A DNA stretch of 53,488 nucleotides, from positions 1-53,488 of the forward strand of contig NZVR01000027.1 in the NCBI GenBank assembly GCA_002701545.1. The letters are read 5' to 3'. Shown one piece after another: positions 8,238 to 17,077 of this stretch. Below the pieces are notes generated by a model. That model made no database searches. It worked only from the letters and a program-made list of their open reading frames with translations, and was not told the DNA's origin. Position 1 is the first letter of the stretch. Every line of letters starts with the position of its first letter. The DNA comes from Blastopirellula sp. (GTDB taxonomy: Bacteria; Planctomycetota; Planctomycetia; Pirellulales; Pirellulaceae). The position numbers and the translations under genes were made by a program.

Positions 8238-8266
8238 GCGGAGACATTGGGGGGTCTCCGCTTTTT
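8238..8266 (+). terminator. Rho-independent terminator
   Basis: GCGGAGAC and GTCTCCGC form a perfect 8-bp stem, with an 8-nt loop, followed by TTTTT. It points rightward. The nearest intact plus-strand gene ends about 350 bp upstream at 7888. Confidence 0.75.
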
Positions 8267-8398
8267 AATGTTTGCCACTCCGGTTACAAACAGCAAGGGA
8301 CACGGTCTCGTAAATAAGTATTTATACCTAACTATTCTGAAAAGGGTTGCTCGCTGTATGCTGATAGCGCTCAATAGGGAAGCCTCGTTACCGGGTTG

Positions 8399-8551
8399 AT
8401 GTCAGAGGACCAGAGGATTGATCAGCTCTTGCGCGATGCCGAGCAGCATATGCGCCAAAGAAATTGCCGCCAGCGGTATGAAAGGGCAATTGAGCGCTTG
8501 CCAGATAGTCGACGTGGAATATGGTATGGAGACGACGCCCGAGTTGCATAG
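8399..8551 (+). CDS. Small charged protein, 50 aa
   Basis: The start MSEDQRIDQLLRDAEQHMRQ and end GIWYGDDARVA describe a soluble, mostly helical, Arg/Glu/Gln-rich product. ATG at 8399 overlaps a stop in the preceding frame (GTTGATG). Composition and codon use look coding. Family unknown. Confidence 0.5.
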   Translation: MSEDQRIDQLLRDAEQHMRQRNCRQRYERAIERLPDSRRGIWYGDDARVA

Positions 8552-8775
8552 TTCGTCCACTCGTTTGGTGTAGTCCAGCTCCTGCCCATAACGCTTTTAT
8601 TTCTAGGTTTCGTGCAATCAGTTAATCAGCTGAAATTTCTTTCAATCTCAAGTTAATATCCTTATTGTTCTTGCATATTTTCTTGATAATTTTTCATCTC
8701 ATTTATTGTTGCATGGAATCAAATTTTGAACATGCTTCTTTTTTCTGTTTCTAGTTTTTCGCTTTAGCTCTCGTA

Positions 8776-8901
8776 ATGGCACGTCTTCATGATAGAAAAT
8801 ATTCATTTTCTATTTTTTGTGTTGATTTGACTGATCCTGCTGTGTCTGCTTTTCGAGTTTGCCTTGTGAGTTCGCAGGGTTATGCTCGTTCAATTTCATA
8901 A
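8776..8901 (+). CDS. Possible small protein, 41 aa
   Basis: The translation starts MARLHDRKYSFSIFCVDLTD and ends SSQGYARSIS. It looks like a beta-rich soluble peptide. No Shine-Dalgarno is obvious. Supported only by coding-like composition in AT-rich DNA. Confidence 0.4.
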   Translation: MARLHDRKYSFSIFCVDLTDPAVSAFRVCLVSSQGYARSIS

Positions 8902-9006
8902 ATTGTTAGCATTTATTGCTTGACAAAGACACTTAACTTCGCCTGTTGTATTGCTTATTCTGTGTGCTTGTATTTCCTTTGTTCTGGCGTTCTTTTTGAT
9001 TGAGGG

Positions 9007-9492
9007 CTAGAGAGTCTCTGACCTGAGCCTGCTTGGTCTGTATGAAATTAAGAATTGATTATTTTTGTTATCGAAATGTCGTACTGCTGTAATCAAATCT
9101 TCTCCTGTGTTCCAGATCCAGATTTGCTCGAATTGGTTCTTAAGTTCAGTATTGGTACTTATCGGTTGTCCATGTCGAGCCCGAAGCCCTGCCAGAACCT
9201 CATTCATGTCGTCCATGGCGAATTCGTAGGCCAGCGACTGCAACCCTTCTGTCTCATCGAGCTCAAAGATCACTTGTGTCACTGGTAAACGATCCAGCCT
9301 GACCTGTTTCGCGACGAATCGTTTTGGTTGCTGGCTGTCCAATTGCTGGGTGTCTCCCAGTTCTTGTCTGACTTGATCGAGGGGCATTCCCCAAGTCAGC
9401 CCTTGTACGCAGGCTTCCAATGGCTTCCCGCCCCAGATCAGCACGACACAGGCGGCCAGAGCAATCAGTGTTGCTTGCAACTGTTTCCGCAT
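9007..9492 (-). CDS. Exported hypothetical protein, about 161 aa
   Basis: I prefer the internal ATG at 9492 (MRKQLQATLIALAACVVLIW) because it puts a clean signal peptide or anchor at the N-terminus; the first ATG at 9510 adds MKGISV. The mature part includes TWGMPLDQVRQELGDTQQL and an IWIWNTGEDLITAVRHFDNK segment, resembling small periplasmic proteins in which a G-M-P-x-x-x-V motif opens an alpha/beta repeat. No catalytic motif is seen. Its codon use and GC are like the enzyme blocks to its right. Confidence 0.75.
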   Translation of the reverse strand: MRKQLQATLIALAACVVLIWGGKPLEACVQGLTWGMPLDQVRQELGDTQQLDSQQPKRFVAKQVRLDRLPVTQVIFELDETEGLQSLAYEFAMDDMNEVLAGLRARHGQPISTNTELKNQFEQIWIWNTGEDLITAVRHFDNKNNQFLISYRPSRLRSETL

Positions 9493-9510
9493 CACGCTTA
9501 TGCCCTTCAA

Positions 9511-9959
9511 TCTGCAGTCTGATTAATTGTTCAGTCTTCACAGCAAATTGACTCTCTTTTTTATATTTGTTTTGCCCTACTGACATTGCCATCTTTCTGT
9601 TTGGCTTGTTCCGCTCGCTTACCTCTCTTGGAGTGACCTTTGGTCAGAATCCTTTAATTAACTTTGTTTGCTTAGTCGATTTCAGACACAGACCAAGATG
9701 ATGCTGATTTTGCTGACGCCTTGATATCAGATCGCTCGTTCTCGAGAGGTTTCCTTTCCCTTTCTTTGTAGTTTTGCCAGATCTTTTTCCGTCGTATTCA
9801 TGAACTGCTTGAACCATTGTTCGTTATCAGCGCACGCAGATGACGCTGTCGATACCAAACCTGTAGAGGCGTCTTTGTTTTGGTTTGGTTGAATGCCTGA
9901 TCAACCCTCCTCATCGTTTGCGGAGTTCCTGGTCGCAGCGGGACCAGTTCCTAGCGATC
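9511..9959. other. Intergenic between divergent genes
   Basis: This holds the promoters of the minus-strand secreted protein and the plus-strand Rieske gene. The frame upstream of 9960 (from 9885) is open but its translation does not fit the oxygenase family, so I treat it as non-coding. Confidence 0.45.
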
Positions 9960-11285
9960 ATGATCGCCTTCCCCGTGCACGACATGCATCCCACCTGGAC
10001 CGAGCAATGGTGGCCCGTGTCCTATCTACAGGATTTGAACCAGGCCAAACCCAACCGTTTCACGCTTCTCGATCGAGATTTGGTGATCTGGTGGGAGATG
10101 TCTCAGCAGCAGTGGCGTGTTTTTCCTGATGTCTGTCCCCACCGATTGGTTCCGCTTAGTGAAGGACGAATTAATGATCAGGGCCAGTTGGAGTGCCCTT
10201 ATCACGGTTGGAGTTTTGATGGTGAGGGCCATTGTCGTCGCATTCCTCAGGCTGAGGCCGGAACGCGTCCGGAGGCCCGTCGCTCACGATGCGCCAGTCT
10301 GCCAACGGCCTGTGGTCAGGGGTTGTTGTTTGTGTGGATGGGTGCACCCGATTGCGCCAATCACGAGGATTTACCGCTTGTTCCTGCACTTGAAGAGGAT
10401 CCTGATCGTTGGACCGTTCAGGACACGTTTCGCGACTTGCCGATGGATGCGATCACACTGTTAGAAAATGTTCTGGATGTCAGTCACGTTCCGTTTACCC
10501 ATCACAAAACAGTTGGTCGGCGCGATAACGCTGCACCGGTAGAGGCGGTGATTACCCGCGAGGGTGCTGATGGTTTTGATGCATTTTGGGATGAGGGCCC
10601 TCGGCTTGGAAAGCTCGGACCACAGGCAACCAGTTTCCGTGCTCCTCAGTTGATGTGGCACGATCTCACCGCGAAAGGTTTCGCCAGGATTCTTACCGTC
10701 GTTTATGCGGTTCCTATCCGGCGTGGCGAATGTCGACTCTTTGCTCGTTTTCCATTTCGGTTTGAGTCTTTTGTGCCTCGCCTCTTAATCAGTTTGCGCC
10801 CCCGTTGGTTGCAGCACATTGGTAACCACAAGGTGCTTGAGGATGATCAGATTTTTTTGCACTGTCAAGAACGCGTATTAGAGCGTCTTGGTGGCAGTGC
10901 GGCTGCTGATCGTGTCTTTTATCTACCAACACGTTCTGATGTTTACGTCTCTGCTTTGTATCGTTGGCTGCAGAGTCATGGCGGTGGTCCATTTGATGGA
11001 CAACCTCTCCCAGCAGTGCAACAAACAGATGCATTGATGGATCGCTACAACACCCATACCGTTCATTGTCAAAGTTGTTCGACAGCTTTAAAGCGAATTC
11101 GTGCTGCTCGTCCTTGGCTTTGGGGTGGATTGTGGGGTTCTGCTGCTTTAATTGGGACGGGTCATCAGACGTGGCTGGCAGTTGTCATCGCTTGTCTGTC
11201 TGGCTTATTGCTTCGGCAGACTGCACTTTGGCAGCAGGGTTTGATTGCTGGTGATGCCCAACCTCCACGCAATAAATTGACTTGA
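9960..11285 (+). CDS. Rieske oxygenase, pheophorbide a oxygenase (PaO/Lls1) family
   Basis: I start at ATG 9960 (MIAFPVHDMHPTWTEQWWPV), giving 441 residues; the frame is open from 9885 but the extra residues do not look like the family. The Rieske 2Fe-2S ligands are C59-x-H61 and C79-x-x-H82. The mononuclear iron site is in NVLDVSHVPFTHH. The C-terminal CQSC in DRYNTHTVHCQSCSTALKRI is the PaO-type Cys pair, followed by two hydrophobic helices that anchor the enzyme to a membrane. PaO-family proteins oxygenate chlorophyll-breakdown or related ring compounds with reduced ferredoxin. In cyanobacteria the substrate is not settled, so I do not give a symbol. It appears monocistronic. Confidence 0.9.
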   Translation: MIAFPVHDMHPTWTEQWWPVSYLQDLNQAKPNRFTLLDRDLVIWWEMSQQQWRVFPDVCPHRLVPLSEGRINDQGQLECPYHGWSFDGEGHCRRIPQAEAGTRPEARRSRCASLPTACGQGLLFVWMGAPDCANHEDLPLVPALEEDPDRWTVQDTFRDLPMDAITLLENVLDVSHVPFTHHKTVGRRDNAAPVEAVITREGADGFDAFWDEGPRLGKLGPQATSFRAPQLMWHDLTAKGFARILTVVYAVPIRRGECRLFARFPFRFESFVPRLLISLRPRWLQHIGNHKVLEDDQIFLHCQERVLERLGGSAAADRVFYLPTRSDVYVSALYRWLQSHGGGPFDGQPLPAVQQTDALMDRYNTHTVHCQSCSTALKRIRAARPWLWGGLWGSAALIGTGHQTWLAVVIACLSGLLLRQTALWQQGLIAGDAQPPRNKLT

Positions 11286-11571
11286 TCAAGCCTATTATTT
11301 AAGCCATCGGTTTGTTGTGAATTCTATGTTTGTAATGACTTCTTCCTTCATGCGTAGTGATGTGATGCAACTGTCTACTCATTGAATGGATTGCGTTTAA
11401 GTCTTTAGATTGTATCGGTGTGGTCGAATCGTCTTTTCGAATAGATAAACAGCTTTAGAATTGTTTTGTTTAATTTGAATGTAATGGTAGTCTTGCTTCG
11501 GGATGTGACTCTTATTCTGCATTAACTTGAGGTCTGCAGCCTTCGCGGGAATTGGATGGTTGTTTTTCTTG
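11286..11571. other. Intergenic between convergent genes
   Basis: AT-rich; no frame or strong hairpin identified. Confidence 0.4.
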
Positions 11572-11817
11572 CTAAGGCTCTAAATGAGCTCCCCATGCAG
11601 GCGGCGAAATCGTCCATCCGCTTTCCTTTAGCGCTTTCCATAACGCAGTTGCATCATCAAATCGAAGCCTTCGCCTGCTTTTAAGCAGGGCTGGCTCGTC
11701 GGCCAAGGGCCTGCCGTAATCAATAAATACCCTGGGGTCACTGGCCCATGCGGTTTTGTCTCGATGAAATCGCACATGCCAGTAACCATTGCAGTCCTTG
11801 AGCCAGCCTTCAGACAC
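11572..11817 (-). CDS. DUF1651 family protein, 81 aa
   Basis: The segment GRPLADEPALLKSRRRLRFD followed by ALWKALKESGWTISPPAWG is the DUF1651 signature: a W-x-V-x-F-H-R-D-K-x-x-W segment, a GRP...EPALLKSRRR core and a final LW..L...GW...P.WG. The family is restricted largely to marine picocyanobacteria and has no known function. The protein is small, soluble and has no leader peptide. Other frames over 11628-12118 are shadows. Confidence 0.88.
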   Translation of the reverse strand: MSEGWLKDCNGYWHVRFHRDKTAWASDPRVFIDYGRPLADEPALLKSRRRLRFDDATALWKALKESGWTISPPAWGAHLEP

Positions 11818-12054
11818 ACTGCAGTTGTTCGTTGGTACATATGTACCCTATTTGGCTGGAGTTGGCAAGTGGCGCTGAGGGTGGTCTTGTGCTGGATCGG
11901 TTTTTCGGCCTTCGTGTTGGTGCATGCGACAGCACGGAACTGTGCTCTGGTTTGAAGCAATGGTTTCGTTTGCCTTTCGGCCTTGATAGGTGTTCCCATT
12001 TGATTGCAGTGAATTTTTGAGTGTTATTGTGATTCCTATGCGCAATATGAGCTG

Positions 12055-12321
12055 ATGCGGATGTTGATAACTGCAGTTTTTGCGGTAGCTCTCTTCCAGT
12101 CTCCACCTGCTGTGGCATTAACCGAATGTGAATTCATAAAAGCTACTATGAATAAGCTGGGTTCTCGCATGGCAATCCTTCGTCATACGATTGCAAGCAA
12201 TCCTGATTCACTTGTTGTTGATAAGGCCAGTGCTGAGTTAAGTGAGTACTCGAAAAACTATCGGCTTGCTAAGCGTCAATACAACAAGGCGCACTGCGGT
12301 GATCGTTGGGATCGCGATTGA
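12055..12321 (+). CDS. Exported small protein, 88 aa
   Basis: MRMLITAVFAVALFQSPPAV precedes ALTECEF, giving a signal peptide with likely cleavage at AVA-L. The mature 65 residues are helical and charged, with two Cys (TECEF and AHCGD) that could pair in the periplasm. It resembles small secreted Synechococcus proteins without an assigned function. It starts divergently from the DUF1651 gene and has its own promoter space. Confidence 0.65.
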   Translation: MRMLITAVFAVALFQSPPAVALTECEFIKATMNKLGSRMAILRHTIASNPDSLVVDKASAELSEYSKNYRLAKRQYNKAHCGDRWDRD

Positions 12322-12702
12322 CGCTCTCGTGTGTTTATTTTTACTGTGATCAATTTATTCTCTCTCTGTGTATCCATAATTTGCTTTCAAAAATGATATG
12401 ATTTTGCCGTCTGTAGTCGTTCTGTTTAGTGCTTGTTATTGATGTTGTTCGTTGTTGCCACCGTTTCGGCTTTGCATGTCGTCTATGCACCCCTTTTATT
12501 TTAGTTCTCTTCTCTTAACTTGGCTTTTTGTTCCTTTTTGCGTTGCGTTGATTATTTTTGTTTCCTCTATTTTAGGTGAATCATTAGACCTTTGCTCCCC
12601 TGGGTGGTCGGTTTTGATTGGCTTTGCGATGGTGCTGACTCAGTGCGTGGCATCGTCCCGGTGCTCAGGCAACCACAATGGAGGAAAGTTGTATTCATTG
12701 CC
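12322..12702. other. Intergenic upstream of the SDR gene
   Basis: The frame running into the SDR gene is open from 12592, but its translation before 12703 lacks family character. Otherwise AT-rich with no gene visible. Confidence 0.4.
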
Positions 12703-13368
12703 ATGGCAAATTTTTTGGTGACCGGTGCGAATCGAGGCATCGGATTGGAGTTTTGCCGCCAGCTTCATGCCCGTGGTGATGGGGTGATTGCCGTCTGCCG
12801 TCAGTCTTCAGAGGAGCTCGAAGGTTTAGAGGTTCGGATTGAGTCCGGCATTGAATTGAGTAGAGAGTCTTCAATCGCTGAACTGGTCTCGCGTTTGGAT
12901 GGTCAGCAGTTGGATGGAGTTGTCCTCAATGCGGGCATTGCGCAATCCATGGGGCTTGATGATCTGGATCCGGATGGGATTCGTCGTCTGTTTGAGGTCA
13001 ATGCTCTCGCCCCTTTGCTCTTGGCACGGGCTTTGGTCCCACAGATGCCCCCTGGGGCTCGTTTGGCTTTGATCACTAGTCGAATGGGTTCGATTGAAGA
13101 CAACAGCTCTGGCGGTTCTTATGGCTACCGGATGTCTAAGGTTGCGCTGAATATTGCAGGAAAATCCTTGGCGATTGATCTGCACCACCGCGGCATTGCA
13201 GTGGCGATCTTGCATCCTGGACTGGTCCGAACGCGGATGATTAACTTCAACCCACAGGGCATCAGTCCGGCGCAATCAGTTCAGGGTTTGTTGGCGAGGA
13301 TTGATGCACTCAGCCTCGAGAGCTCTGGCACCTTCTGGCACTCCAATGGCGATGTTTTGCCTTGGTGA
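12703..13368 (+). CDS. Short-chain dehydrogenase/reductase (C-factor-like)
   Basis: Started at ATG 12703 because MANFLVTGANRGIGLEFCRQ places the TGxxxGIG cofactor motif at the very N-terminus as usual; the product is 221 residues. VVLNAGIA is the NAG motif, SRMGS gives the catalytic Ser, and YRMSK is the YxxxK pair. The protein would reduce or oxidise a carbonyl or alcohol using NAD(P)H; the short length and sequence style resemble the CsgA/C-factor and sniffer-like subgroup. Substrate unknown. A J-domain gene follows 69 bp downstream on the same strand and could be co-transcribed. Confidence 0.88.
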   Translation: MANFLVTGANRGIGLEFCRQLHARGDGVIAVCRQSSEELEGLEVRIESGIELSRESSIAELVSRLDGQQLDGVVLNAGIAQSMGLDDLDPDGIRRLFEVNALAPLLLARALVPQMPPGARLALITSRMGSIEDNSSGGSYGYRMSKVALNIAGKSLAIDLHHRGIAVAILHPGLVRTRMINFNPQGISPAQSVQGLLARIDALSLESSGTFWHSNGDVLPW

Positions 13369-13437
13369 GTTGGGGCGTCCAAGCTTGGCGAGCATTAAAT
13401 TATTAATGAACACCCGGCTGGGCCCTGGACGCAGGAC

Positions 13438-14214
13438 ATGGGTTTTGACCCTCGAGATCGTTCGGCAGCCGCTCAATCCCGTACTCGGCAGCGCGTCACT
13501 AGCAACCTCGAAGCTCTTGTGGCTGAAAACGAGGCTTTGCGTCGCGAGGTGCACAATTTGCGACGTGAGCTGGAGCGGCTTCGTGAACAATCGCCTTCTG
13601 AAACTGCTCAGCAACGGCGTTCGCATGAGCCTTCAGCAGCAGCGACTCCCCGTATCTCGCCGGAACAGGTTGAGCGTTGGTGTGAGGCCCTGTCGCAGCA
13701 GGATGGTTGGTGTGATTTACGTTTAAATGATCTTCAAGCTCTGATTGATCAGCTCAATCGCAGCAGCTTTCACCCTCAACTCAACCTCCAACAACGGCTC
13801 GATCGGCTTGTGCCGGGGCTAGGTCGTGATCTTCAGGCCGCGGTGGCTGTTGGTTGTTTGAATCAGCAACGTTGTGCGGTGTTAACTGCCTTTGCCCTCT
13901 ACGGGGTGCGCGCCAGTGAGTGGCTCGATGAGGATCCTGCACGGGTGGTTGCCGAGTTACGACAACGCCTACGCCACCTTCAGTCGGGACGTCGCACGCG
14001 CAGTGATTACCGTTCCACGGATCGACGTGACGACAATCCAGTGGATCAGATTCGAGCAGCTGCGTTGGCGGTGCTCGGTCTGCCTGTTGGCGCCACACAA
14101 GAGGCGATCAAACAAGCCCATCGAAACCTTGTCAAACGACATCATCCCGACATGGGAGGATCTGCGGACGCGTTTCGCCGTGTGAATGAGGCCTATCAGG
14201 TGCTTGTGGCTTAG
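13438..14214 (+). CDS. J-domain (DnaJ-like) protein with N-terminal coiled coil
   Basis: In this 258-residue protein, residues 20-50 form a heptad-rich coiled coil (NEALRREVHNLRRELERLRE). Residues 75-180 are an uncharacterised helical domain. The last 60 residues are a J-domain (LGLPVGATQEAIKQAHRNLV) with HPD at 236-238. J-domains stimulate the ATPase of Hsp70 (DnaK), so this is probably a dedicated cochaperone that brings a particular client or membrane site to DnaK. It lacks the G/F and zinc-finger regions of true DnaJ. A second J-domain gene lies 2 kb away on the other strand at 15788. Confidence 0.88.
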   Translation: MGFDPRDRSAAAQSRTRQRVTSNLEALVAENEALRREVHNLRRELERLREQSPSETAQQRRSHEPSAAATPRISPEQVERWCEALSQQDGWCDLRLNDLQALIDQLNRSSFHPQLNLQQRLDRLVPGLGRDLQAAVAVGCLNQQRCAVLTAFALYGVRASEWLDEDPARVVAELRQRLRHLQSGRRTRSDYRSTDRRDDNPVDQIRAAALAVLGLPVGATQEAIKQAHRNLVKRHHPDMGGSADAFRRVNEAYQVLVA

Positions 14215-14730
14215 GCCTTTCGCTCACTAGATCATCGATGTGGAAGGGATTTAGATCATGACTGATCTGTGAGACCCTTTCTACGCCTCGTTGATGTCGT
14301 TTCCAGTTGGTGATGAAATCTCGGCTTGGGACACCTTGAATCGGCCAAAAATAGACCATCATTTGACATGATTCACGCTGATTGTGTTCTGAGTCTGTGC
14401 TCTGGCTCTGTCAATCTTTCTAGTTTTGCTTTTCTTCTCCAGGGTCTCGATGCACAGTTTTGCTCCTGGCTTTCGTTGCGTGATTTGGAATAGTTGCTTG
14501 CATCTTCATTCGGGTTGTAAAGGTAGTTTATGAAACTGACTTCTGTTTGTTTTGCTGTGAATGTCCAAGATGAAATTGGCTGATAATTTGAGGTCAGATC
14601 AATGTCAATGAATGTTGTGTTGCCTTGGGACTATTTATTGCTAAACATATGATTTTTGGGTCTGTGATTTATGCTAGTCATTAGCTTGCCGGCGTTGATT
14701 GATCGACCGAATGTCCTGAATGAATGGATC
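14215..14730. other. Intergenic, with one short dispersed repeat
   Basis: No intact gene is seen. The stretch includes a 27-bp element at 14290-14316 related to one at 16947-16975. The minus-strand frame 14132-14362 overlaps the J-domain gene and is not supported. Confidence 0.4.
14290..14316. repeat. Short dispersed repeat, copy A
   Basis: GTTGATGTCGTTTCCAGTTG then GTGATGA closely matches 16947-16975. The two copies flank the HNH/J-domain gene pair and are in direct orientation. Confidence 0.4.
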
Positions 14731-15783
14731 CTACTCATTGGCGATTGCGTTGAGTATCTTCATTCGGTTTTTAAGGTTGTTGATGGCTTTTGTTTGTAAG
14801 TCGATGTTTTTGTCCGAGTGGCCAAAAATTTCTCCTGAGTAACTGATCAGCCAGTTGTGAAAGTCTTTTGGTGTGCAAGGAGCATGTGTGCCTCCCATGT
14901 ATTCATGAAAATTTCGATGTAACTTCTTCTCAATGACAATGATATTCTTTAATTCTTTGCTCAAGGATGGATTTGTTGATTTGTCAAATAAATGGTGACC
15001 GCATAGCTCAATATAGGGATTTACTTTGCTTTTCTTTAAGCCTGTAATTTCGCATTTTTGGCCAGCAAGCTTTTTGGCAATATTGATGGTGTTTGCAATC
15101 CCTTTTTCTTCGAGTATGAAGGGATGCGTGACCTCTTTAAGTGTTTGAAAAATTGTTGATTCAACGGCTTTGTTCCATGTTTTCGTCGTTTTGCTCTTGC
15201 ACACATTTTGGAGTCCCATTGAGAGTCTTTTAATTCCTTCTGCTGAGTACAGTTCATGCTTGTGATCTAAGCTCACGAGAAAATGTTTATTCGGCTGCAT
15301 AGGTGATCTGCCAGAGTCACCTGTTTGCTCAAAATTTCTAGCCTTTTCAAGAATATCTTGGCGAGTGTGCAACCGTAAAATTCTTCTTGTCTCTCCCGTC
15401 GTAACAAATGCCCGCCCATTGCTGATGACGATATTCTGTGGTTTTTCACTGATTTCGGAAACTCTTGTCATGACAAGACTTTGAACCAATTTTGCTTTAG
15501 ATCGATCAATAATGTTCATGATTCTTCTCCATATGTCTTTGCTGTCGATTGTTTCTTCGGTATATTTTGCTAGTTGTATTACTCCTTCTGCGGTGAATGA
15601 CAGTGTGCCTAAGTGGGCGTTTAATACATGATAATGTTCGCCTTCGTTGAGATGCCAAGTGTCAACCTCATTCACTTGTCTAAGTTCGTCGCATATGAGA
15701 TAAAGTTTTTCCAGGCTTAGTTTGAGCGCTTTTGCGAGTGTGGAGTCGTTAATCCTCACGTCTTTTGAAAAAAGTTCTTTCAT
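14731..15783 (-). CDS. HNH-like (beta-beta-alpha metal) protein, 350 aa
   Basis: Residues 240-300 look like an HNH-type motif: CEITGLKKSK at 244-253, ELCGHHLFDK with His263-264, N280 in a KNIIVI strand, then LHRNFHEYMGG with H289 and H293. The order Cys-x2-T-G ... G-H-H ... N ... H-x3-H fits an HNH nuclease active site with some metal-ligand variation. The first 240 residues are an unrecognised helical region that could bind DNA or a partner. The gene starts 4 nt after the stop of the upstream J-domain gene, so the two are clearly an operon. AT-rich, Lys/Ile-rich coding suggests recent acquisition. The nuclease role is inference. Confidence 0.6.
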   Translation of the reverse strand: MKELFSKDVRINDSTLAKALKLSLEKLYLICDELRQVNEVDTWHLNEGEHYHVLNAHLGTLSFTAEGVIQLAKYTEETIDSKDIWRRIMNIIDRSKAKLVQSLVMTRVSEISEKPQNIVISNGRAFVTTGETRRILRLHTRQDILEKARNFEQTGDSGRSPMQPNKHFLVSLDHKHELYSAEGIKRLSMGLQNVCKSKTTKTWNKAVESTIFQTLKEVTHPFILEEKGIANTINIAKKLAGQKCEITGLKKSKVNPYIELCGHHLFDKSTNPSLSKELKNIIVIEKKLHRNFHEYMGGTHAPCTPKDFHNWLISYSGEIFGHSDKNIDLQTKAINNLKNRMKILNAIANE

Positions 15784-15787
15784 TGAT

Positions 15788-16351
15788 TTAGAGAGCGATT
15801 AATAATGCATCACGCATTTCGATGAGTTTGTTGAGTGTTTTTGCTGCGTCTGGCTCTGTTGATAGGTCAGGGTGGTATTTGAATGACAGTTTTCTGAAGG
15901 CGGCTTTGACGTCAGCTGCTGTTGATATTTTTCGGTCTAAGTTAAATACTTCCCAAGGCCTAAAATTCTTAAAAATGTCGATTCCGTTGACAATTCCAGG
16001 GCCGGACTGGAGATTTGTTTCGTCCTCTGAAAGACCGACCCATTCGCGATAGTAGGTCTCCCATGTTGTTCGTAATGAGGCATTCATCTCTGTCGATTTG
16101 TGATAAATCTTCCACTCTTTGTCTTTACTAAGTTCTTTGTAGGTTCGCTTCCCCCAGGCGATCGCTACCTTGGTTTTGATGTCCTTCAATTTCATCGCTC
16201 CGAGGATTTTCTCTGGTAATGGAGCGAGTGCAGTTTCGATTAGTTTTGCTAATTCTTTTTGAGGGCAATTGTATTGACTCGCGAGTTGTAAAATTAGCTT
16301 TTGGACGGAGTCGTGATTAATTCCCCTTGGGGTTGGTGGTTTTGATGACAT
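15788..16351 (-). CDS. Protein with C-terminal J-domain, 187 aa
   Basis: The last 60 residues (PWEVFNLDRKISTAADVKAA, then FRKLSFKYHPDLSTEP) form a J-domain with HPD at 160-162. The first 125 residues are helical and unrecognised. Putting the J-domain at the C-terminus is typical of specialised Hsp70 cochaperones rather than DnaJ. It is the first gene of a two-gene operon with the HNH-like protein 4 nt downstream. The pairing suggests the cochaperone loads DnaK on, or unfolds, the nuclease or its target complex; that is inference. Confidence 0.8.
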   Translation of the reverse strand: MSSKPPTPRGINHDSVQKLILQLASQYNCPQKELAKLIETALAPLPEKILGAMKLKDIKTKVAIAWGKRTYKELSKDKEWKIYHKSTEMNASLRTTWETYYREWVGLSEDETNLQSGPGIVNGIDIFKNFRPWEVFNLDRKISTAADVKAAFRKLSFKYHPDLSTEPDAAKTLNKLIEMRDALLIAL

Positions 16352-16581
16352 CGTTTTTTATCGGAGATAACATTTTTAGGGCTAGATGAACAGTGTTTGA
16401 CTAGCTTTTGTCAAACGTGCAAGGGCCTTTCACCCCAGCGTCTTGAGTGTGGCGTTTCAGTCTCCGGTGGCCATCGACTCACCTTGAGAAGTAAGACGTG
16501 ACTATGGTCATTCCGTCGCGTTGGCATCTGAGGAGATGAAATGCTTTCCTCTTATTATTGTTCCAGAATCGAGAGCTTTCA

Positions 16582-16797
16582 TCACCCATCTGGGGGAGAG
16601 TTGTCTGAAGATTGGATGAGTTGATCGTCCCGGCGATTGAATTTGTAACGCAGTTGGCCCATCAGTCTATTCTTGCACGGATTGGCAATATGGTTGAGAC
16701 ATCGCAGCTCCACAAATGCTGTGGAGCGATCGAAATGAACAAGGTTGTTGTCTCTCGGAATAATGATCCGATCTTCTTGTGTCCGAACAATGATGCC
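16582..16797 (-). pseudogene. Coding-like frame without a start codon
   Basis: The minus strand reads GIIVRTQEDRIIIPRDNNLV, then HFDRSTAFVELRCLNHIANP, and ends SSDNSPPDG at TGA 16582. It looks strongly coding, yet its upstream end meets a TGA with no ATG, GTG or TTG before the core. The only ATG nearby (TTATGAGGC) is in another frame. The best reading is a gene damaged at its 5' end, or one using a rare ATT start. Confidence 0.4.
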
Positions 16798-17077
16798 TCA
16801 TAAGCTTGGCTGGATTTGTTCATCAGATTGTGTGGTATTGCTGGGTCGTTCTGGTCTGACCATCTTGAACAATATGAGTGCCTTTTTAAATGGATTTAAG
16901 TCATTCACTGTCACTGCTCATCTCGGGAGCGTCGTGTTCTAGTTGTGTTGATGTCGTTTTTCCGGTTGGTGATGATGTTGTTGGTTGCAAGGCTTGACGC
17001 CGTTATCTGCTCCTTACTTGCTTGATCCGCCGGGGATCAGTCTCATGCGTTCATCTCGATGACCTTGTGACAGGGAA
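16798..17077. other. Intergenic downstream of selO
   Basis: No gene is evident. It contains repeat copy B at 16947-16975. Confidence 0.35.
16947..16975. repeat. Short dispersed repeat, copy B
   Basis: GTTGATGTCGTTTTTCCGGT then TGGTGATGA; it differs from copy A at 14290-14316 by a 2-nt insertion and one substitution. Confidence 0.4.

Noticed and set aside
11628-12118. Several minus and plus frames around the DUF1651 gene
   Set aside because: Shadows in alternative frames; DUF1651 explains the coding signal.
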